DNA from: Adenanthera pavonina
Lineage: Eukaryota > Streptophyta > Magnoliopsida > Fabales > Fabaceae
DNA: 64,000 nt
Reading direction: 5' to 3'
Assembly: GCA_026686845.1 (NCBI GenBank)
Contig: JAIVEN010000018.1
Location: forward strand, 12,929,001-12,993,000
The translations under genes and the position numbers were made by a program. Shown here piece after piece: positions 57,824 through 64,000 of this stretch; positions within the stretch are counted from its first letter, which is position 1; every line of letters starts with the position of its first letter. The notes under the pieces were generated by a model that did not search any database, was not told where the DNA came from, and was given only the letters and a program-made list of their open reading frames with translations.

Positions 57824-60764
57824 TGTTGAATTAAGAGTTTTGATGATTCCAAAGCAACAATCAAGAGCTTTGATTGAAGATATCAAAGGAGATCAAAGTG
57901 TTTCAAGTGAAGAATTTTGAGTAATAGCTGTTAGATCTTCTGTATGATCTTTTGTTATGTTTTAATAAGGGTAAAAGATTTTGATTTGAAGAAAAAATGT
58001 TTTCAAACCTTGATTTTATGATAAATCTTGACTTATTTGAAAAACACCCACAAATATATGATGTTTGAGAAGTTTAAACTGAACTGTCATATGGAAATTT
58101 GAACTTTGCCTTTGGAAATTTGAATTTCGAGCTAAAACTGAATAAGTCTGAAGAGATGACTCTCTGACAGACGAATTTTGATTGTCCAAAATTTGAATTT
58201 TCATCTAAGTCTGAAAGAAGCCTTTTTGAAACAGACGAATGTCGCATCTTCAAAATTCGAATTTCAGACAAAATATAATTTGTGGAAACTAAAGAAATTC
58301 ATCTGAAATAATGTTGAAGTTCATCTGAAATCAAGAAGAAATTGAGTTTGAAAAATACTCTCAGACAGACGAACTTTGGCTTTGCAACATTCGAATTTTC
58401 ATGTAAGCCTGAAAGAAGCCTCTTTGAAACAGACAAACTTTGAGTCTTCAAAATTCGAATTTCAAACAAAACACAACTTATGAAAATGAAAAAAATTCGT
58501 CTGAAACAATGTTGAAGTTCATCTGAGATCAAGAATAATTTAAGTTTCAAAACTGCCTTCTGTCAGACGAACTTTGAACATTAAAATTTGAATTTCAGAA
58601 GCTAAGGTTGTGAGTCTGTTGGAATGAAATGTTGACATACGAATGACAGAATTTTTGTAACTTCGAATGTTGAGGTTAGTCTGAAAAGATTCTCTCTAAC
58701 AGACGAACTTCGCTCTTTCAACATTCGAATTTCGAAGAAAGTGAAACACTGTGCCTTCTGAACGTACAAGGAACAGACGAATGTCACATCTTCAAAATTC
58801 AAATTTCAGACAAAATATAATTTGTGGAAACTAAAGAAATTCATCTGAAATAATGTTGAAGTTCATCTAAAATCAAGAAGAAATTGAGTTTGAAAAATAC
58901 TCTCAGACAGACAAACTTTGGCTTTGCAACATTCAAATTTTCATGTAAGCCTGAAAGAAGCCTCTTTGAAACAGACAAACTTTGAGTCTTCAAAATTCGA
59001 ATTTCAAACAAAACACAACTTATGAAAATGAAAAAAATTCGTCTGAAACAATGTTGAAGTTCATCTGAGATCAAGAATAATTTAAGTTTCAAAACTGCCT
59101 TCTGTCAGACGAACTTTGAACATTAAAATTTGAATTTCAGAAGCTAAGGTTGTGAGTCTGTTGGAATGAAATGTTGACATACGAATGACAGAATTTTTGT
59201 AACTTCGAATGTTGAGGTTAGTCTGAAAAGATTCTCTCTAACAGACGAACTTCGCTCTTTCAACATTCGAATTTCGAAGAAAGTGAAACACTGTGCCTTC
59301 TGAACGTACAAGGAACAGACGAATGTCACATCTTCAAAATTCAAATTTCAGACAAAATATAATTTGTGGAAACTAAAGAAATTCGTCTGAAATAATGTTG
59401 AAGTTCATCTAAAATCAAGAAGAAATTGAGTTTGAAAAATACTCTCAGACAGACAAACTTTGGCTTTGCAACATTCAAATTTTCATGTAAGCCTGAAAGA
59501 AGCCTCTTTGAAACAGACAAACTTTGAGTCTTCAAAATTCGAATTTCAAACAAAACACAACTTATGAAAATGAAAAAAATTCGTCTGAAACAATGTTGAA
59601 GTTCATCTGAGATCAAGAATAATTTAAGTTTCAAAACTGCCTTCTGTCAGACGAACTTTGAACATTAAAATTTGAATTTCAGAAGCTAAGGTTGTGAGTT
59701 TGTTGGAATGAAATGTTGACATACGAATGACAGAATTTTTGTAACTTCGAATGTTGAGGTTAGTCTGAAAAGATTCTCTCTGACAGACGAACTTCGCTCT
59801 TTCAACATTCGAATTTCGAAGAAAGTGAAACACTGTGCCTTCTGAACGTACAAGGAACAGACGAATTTTGGGCTTCCAAAATTCAAATTTTGAGGGTACT
59901 GTAGAAAATTAAAAATACTGTTCATACTCAACCGAAAAACTTTCTTCTTGAAAATTCGTATGTCACATTGTGAAAATATTTTGTAAGTTTCAAAATTCGA
60001 ATTTCACTTCATGAACAGACGAACTTCGTATTTTTACGTTGGAAGCTTTAACCTTCGGTTCCTTCGAAATTTGTCTGTTGACCAACCAAAATTCGAATTT
60101 CAGTATATCAGAAGCATTAAATGCGGTTGGTTAATGGATAGTTTTTCTGAGTAACCGTTGGATAACTTCCCCAACGGATAGATTAAGTCTCTAACGGACA
60201 TTTGAGACCTAAATCTATAAATATAACATCATTTGAAGTTGTGGGTAATGAATCAAACGTGTATATACTGAATTTCTGCTAAATCATCTTCTCAAAAGCT
60301 TTTACCCTCTAACTTCAATATCTGTACTTTAACCTTCATATCTACTATATTCAAGAGAGTTATATCTTTGTAAACAATCTACACTTCATCTGGAAGATAG
60401 ATTTACCTGTGAGGGAAAATCACAAGGGGATTGGGAAGCACATTGTAGAAGTGCTTAGAGAGATTGAGAAAGCTCCAGAAAATAGAGCATACTCATTGTA
60501 CTGAGGCATTAGCAAGAAGCCCGTTGAATTCATGCTGTATAGTGGAAAAATCTCAAGAGGTGTCTTGGGGACTGGACGTAGGTCAAGTGGATAGACTGAA
60601 CCAGGATAAATCATTGAGTGTTCTTCTCTCTATTAATACTTTTCACTTTACTCTATTTTTACATTGCTTTATTAGACTTTACTTTCTTCACCCATTTGAC
60701 TTTGTGCAGAAAAATTTCAATCTTCCCAATTCACCCCCCTTTTGGGAAGTCAGCCTTGCTAACA
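57824..60764 (+). repeat. 3' LTR of element C (2941 bp, with internal triplication)
   Basis: It has the same ends as the 5' LTR but is 1082 bp longer. A 542-bp block is present three times in tandem at 58231-58772, 58773-59314 and 59315-59856. TATAAATA is at 60216-60223. Confidence 0.95.
58231..59856 (+). repeat. Three tandem 542-bp units within the 3' LTR of element C
   Basis: Each unit begins at ACAGACGAAT (58231, 58773, 59315), and the same decamer begins the sequence after the third unit (59857). The units are close to identical, while the 5' LTR has a single unit. Each unit itself contains several decayed CAGACGAA and TTCGAA motifs. Confidence 0.93.
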
Positions 60765-61206
60765 TTCTGTACTTCAACTTTCATATACACTATTAATTAG
60801 AGAGTTCAATCATTGTAATCAATCTTATCTTTATCTGGAAGAAAGATTTTCTTGTGAGGGGATATCACAAGGGATTTGGGAAGTACTTAGCTAGAGTGCA
60901 AAAAGTGAGGTTGTATGTTCACAAAAAAGAGTATCAAGTTTTACTGAGACAATTACAAGAAGTCCACTGAATTCTTGCAAGATAGTGGAAAATCTCAAGT
61001 GATAACTTGGGACAGGACATTGGTCAAGATAGAGAGACCAAACCGGGAAAAACATCTGTGTCTTCCCTTTTCTTTTACTGCTCTTATCTTGTTATTCCTT
61101 TATACTCTGTTTTACTGTCACTTTTGCTTTCATTACTTTCTTGACTTTTGTAGAAAATTTTAATCTTCCCAATTCACCCTCTCTTGGGAAGCTAGTATAT
61201 CTAACA
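60765..61206 (+). repeat. 3' LTR of element B, right part
   Basis: It resumes with ttctgTACTTCAACTTTC, matching the B 5' LTR after its ATTCTATACTTCAAC (about 37370), and ends TATCTAACA at 61206. The B duplication atgat follows. Confidence 0.92.
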
Positions 61207-62820
61207 ATGATCTTCCCCATGCTTTGTTATATTCTTTATTATGTCATGCTACCATAATAGAAATGATACATATGTTGATATGTTGGCATGCATTGGGCAT
61301 TATCTTATGGTACACATTGTTGGAATATATAGTTTGGGTGACAATGCTCTATATACTACGTGGTTTGCCAATATGCTAAATAGTATAGAGGCCTTGTGTT
61401 TAGGCAATGTGGCTTATGTTATTCTAGTCACTAAACAGTCACCCTCTGGCAATAAGACTTTGTTGGCTATGAATTGGGGTATACCTTCTCTATATAGCCG
61501 CCCATTCAGGTGGTTTAGGGGAAAGAAAGCCATGGTCTAACCTTTGGTGCAATGGCCTTTGGCTAGGTCATGACCATTGGAACGAGAGCTAGGTGATCCC
61601 CTCAGAATCGGTTGTCACGAATCATTGGAAGGGGGCCATTGGTGTAAGTTACCTTGTCATAGTAGTTAGCTTATGGTTTTAGCCGTGTATTAATGTGTGT
61701 TGTGTCTGTATATCATGCACATTCCTTTTATGTTGATTATGACATTTGATTACTGTTATGGAAGCATGTCTATTTGTTTGTATATGCTTATACCCTTAGT
61801 TACTGGGACATTGTCTTACCCCATGGCTAACAATTCTCAAGTGAAGGATCCAGCACTAGCAAGGAAAGCACCATGGAAGGCTTAGAAAAGAAGGATTGAG
61901 AGTACTTGCGGGTGTTGGGTTCCCCTTCTTATTATTGTTGTTTTGGTTATGTTGTTAGTAAAGTATCATTCTTACTATTGTGTAATGTTTTGTGTACTTG
62001 TCTCTATTGTTCTAGGGTTGAACTATTATATGGCTCCTCTTATCCTCTCTATGCTTGGTGTATGGCCAATGTGTATGTTGATGGGCCTATAGTTAAGTTA
62101 GTGGTATGATAAATGTCAATTATGTTCTATGTGTTGCTTGTGAAGCTTTCAATTACTGACATTTGATTGTGTTGGACATAAGATTGGTGACTCCAAGTCC
62201 TTTTAGGTTTGTATGTCCAAATTGTGATCCGATGTGGTTATTAGGTCTTTGATGTGTGAAATAGGCATATAGCCCATTAGCTTCATTTGGGGTTCAAGGG
62301 GGTCAAAACTCAAAGGAGTAGTTCCTTCAGGTCAAAACCTTCTTAGACATGTTTCTCGTGTCTTGTGGGACCCATTCAAAGAGCCTAAGGGTGCCAATTG
62401 CCCATTGGTGGCAATTCGAGGTGTTTGGTTCTTGATTTTAGTCAAAAAGAGACTAATTTGGTTTAGAGCATCCAAAATCTCCTTATAGTGGTGTTTTGAG
62501 GTATGATTAGTGCTTATGGTTATAATGTGATTAGAGTAACTTGTTGGCTTTGGAATAAGGTCAAAGTATGAAGCTATGCGCGTCGGAAGATCATGGGATA
62601 CATCAGCAAATTACTTATGTAGGTTCTATCATTGGCATTTCAGCCATAACTGTAGTCGTGATGACATGCATCTCTGTTTCCATTCTTATCTCCTCCAGAA
62701 AGGTATTTCCTGAGGCACCACAGGGCATGGCCACAGCGGCACTATGCTATTTTGTCTCCTCTCCCTTATTTTTGTGTCTCTTGTGTATATCTTTGAGGTA
62801 TTTAAGTTTAGGGTGTTACA
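61207..62820. repeat. LTR-like sequence ending GGGTGTTACA
   Basis: There is no gene. It ends in GGGTGTTACA (on the minus strand TGTAACACCC, a frequent start of Ty3/gypsy LTRs), followed by aaggg, which also occurs at 35955-35959. It is probably the right part of an LTR into which element B inserted. Short open frames here look accidental. Confidence 0.4.
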
Positions 62821-64000
62821 AAGGGATTAGAGGGAAGGGGAGGGAAAGTGGTTCTCACCCCTTGTTTAGTTTTAAAAAAAAAATATGAGGGAAAATTTCT
62901 TCTTTGTTCCCAATCTCTCAAACCAAATAAACCCTTATTATGAATTTGTTGTGTAGAAAGCCATTTAGAAAACATGCGATACTAGCATAGCATCTAAGCC
63001 ATATGAGATTTTCATAAATAAAGATAAGGAAATTTATTGTATACTTGGATATCAAGATGTAAAGTCCAAAATGCCCCTGTCAAGTCATTTTTCTGATTTA
63101 AGGGAAACAAGGATGTAGTGTAGTATTTTGGCTTTACATGATTTTATTTTTTTTCTTTTTTTTTCTTTGATACAAATATCACTTGGTAAAATATTTTGTT
63201 TCTTTTGTAATTGCATATCAAATGACTTTCTTTCTATATATACTTCTCTCCATTTCATTAAATTTTTTCCTCCAAACCAGACAGGGCTTGTGCATGAGAC
63301 AAAAATAAAAGCAAACCCAAGTAATACACACTTATAGCCTATTTTATTTCTTTGTAACTGATGTAAATGAATGTAATGTAATGCATGTAAATTGTTTAAT
63401 AAACCAATCTATTTTTTATTTTGTAAATTTAAAATAAGAAGATGAAGAAGAGTAAAATGCCCTTGCTGGTGAATGACAGCCAATGAAGGATCAGTAGCGG
63501 TCACGTGTTGGTTGTCGACAATATAAGATCGATGGTATGGCCTTCACTTTTTTTTTTTGGGTGTAAAATTAATAACACGATTTGATGTTATCAAGCTTTA
63601 CAATGTAAAGCTAATTGCAACAAAAAAAAAAGCAACCAAACTAGCTCAACAAGGTATTGTAATGTCTTTTATGTTATGTTACAAAAGTAAGCAACCAAAC
63701 GTGGCCCTCTTTTTTGTATCACTTTATCTTTTAAACCCTACAAAAATTTTATAATGAAAAATTTTAAAGGGTCATTAACACACATACAAAAGGACATGGT
63801 GTAAACTTTAATTAAATATATAAAATAATAATTGGATTGGTATATGTGTATGAACGTGAATAAGAAAAATAGATTGATGCATCCCTTTCAATGTAACATC
63901 GTAATTTAGGCCCATATTGCCAAGTTTTAGACCTTATTTAAGTCCATTTAAGCTTTATTAGAAGTTTAAATCAAATAAAATCTAAAAACAGAATTATCAA
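62821..64000. other. AT-rich intergenic sequence, nothing assigned
   Basis: There are purine-rich GGGAGGG text at 62825-62850, A and T homopolymer runs (about 62874, 63150, 63550, 63622), and no ORF with a recognisable family. A small MITE is possible but its ends were not found. Confidence 0.4.

Larger units (their letters stand above)
47475..60764 (+). mobile_element. Element C: full-length Sirevirus-type copia element nested in element B (TSD ttctg)
   Basis: It has a 5' LTR, primer site, gag, pol, spacer, env-like gene, polypurine tract and 3' LTR. The duplication ttctg is perfect at 47470-47474 and 60765-60769. Total length is 13,290 bp. The 3' LTR is 1082 bp longer than the 5' LTR because of a tandem triplication. 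Coding regions are nearly complete but carry one gag stop, one pol frameshift plus two pol stops, and two env-like stops. It is the youngest complete element in the window, although not autonomous as it stands. Confidence 0.96.
36162..61206 (+). mobile_element. Element B: full-length but decayed Sirevirus-type copia element with element C nested in its 3' LTR (TSD atgat)
   Basis: A 5' LTR (36162-37810), gag, pol, spacer, env-like pseudogene and a 3' LTR split into 46261-47474 and 60765-61206 are all present. The duplication atgat flanks the whole at 36157-36161 and 61207-61211. Without the nested element the two LTRs are 1649 and about 1646 bp. All coding regions have stops and frameshifts, and the LTR motifs have lost many CpG sites, so B is clearly older than C. 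Confidence 0.95.

Noticed and set aside
58299..59931. Repeated minus-strand ORFs of 60-97 codons in the 3' LTR of element C
   Set aside because: They are translations of the motif-rich LTR repeat, copied with the 542-bp units; similar frames occur in every LTR and match no protein family.
62568..62888. A 106-codon plus-strand ORF with hydrophobic stretches
   Set aside because: It crosses the LTR-like terminus GGGTGTTACA and has no recognisable family.
62821..63310. MITE between GGGAGGG-rich and CCAAACCAGACAGGGC-type text
   Set aside because: No matching terminal inverted repeats or duplication could be read with confidence.

Overview
The window is a stack of transposable elements in an AT-rich, intron-using plant nuclear genome, very probably a eudicot. 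The evidence is Sirevirus-type Ty1/copia elements with an extra ORF after pol, a Cassandra TRIM carrying 5S rDNA-like LTRs, an En/Spm (CACTA) transposase relic, Ty3-type remnants and large solo LTRs. I see no intact host gene, tRNA gene or CRISPR array. Most protein-coding signal is retroelement gag, pol or env-like, and much of it is broken.

Layout. 1-6378: right half of copia element A (RT-RNase H end of pol, an intact 725-codon env-like ORF, PPT, 3' LTR). 6379 to about 22016: an old CACTA element with subterminal repeats at both ends, a fragment resembling an MSI4/FVE-type WD40 gene, a decayed TNP2 transposase and a decayed second ORF ending in a Ulp1-like domain. It is itself hit by a 2.9-kb solo LTR (10760-13671) and a Cassandra element (16215-17140). 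About 22040-25850: minus-strand remnant of a Ty3-like element (PBS, unknown ORF1, start of gag) cut by a minus-strand solo LTR of the copia family (22797-24516). 25853-26382: a decayed copia RT piece. 27675-30590: a second copy of the 2.9-kb solo LTR. 30596-31719: an inverted relative of that LTR. 32319-35954: remnant D, with a diverged env-like gene and a decayed LTR. 36162-61206: old copia element B, whose 3' LTR is split by full-length young element C (47475-60764). 61207-64000: an LTR-like stretch and unassigned AT-rich DNA.

Target-site duplications were read directly for six insertions: Cassandra (gtttg), the two 2.9-kb solo LTRs (agtat, ccaaa), the copia solo LTR (caacc), element B (atgat) and element C (ttctg). 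They fix the nesting order without alignment software.

Elements A, B and C share an architecture with several features worth testing: a 92-94-nt intron-like segment whose GTAAGT donor overlaps the pol stop codon; a pyrimidine-CAG tract just before pol, where gag and pol change frame; a TATA-like box 45 nt upstream of the env-like ATG; a second copy of the polypurine tract inside the env-like ORF; arrays of TTCGAA and CAGACGAA motifs in the LTRs and the pol-env spacer; and, in C only, a 542-bp triplication in the 3' LTR. All assignments rest on reading the sequence and on remembered family features; no database search was run.
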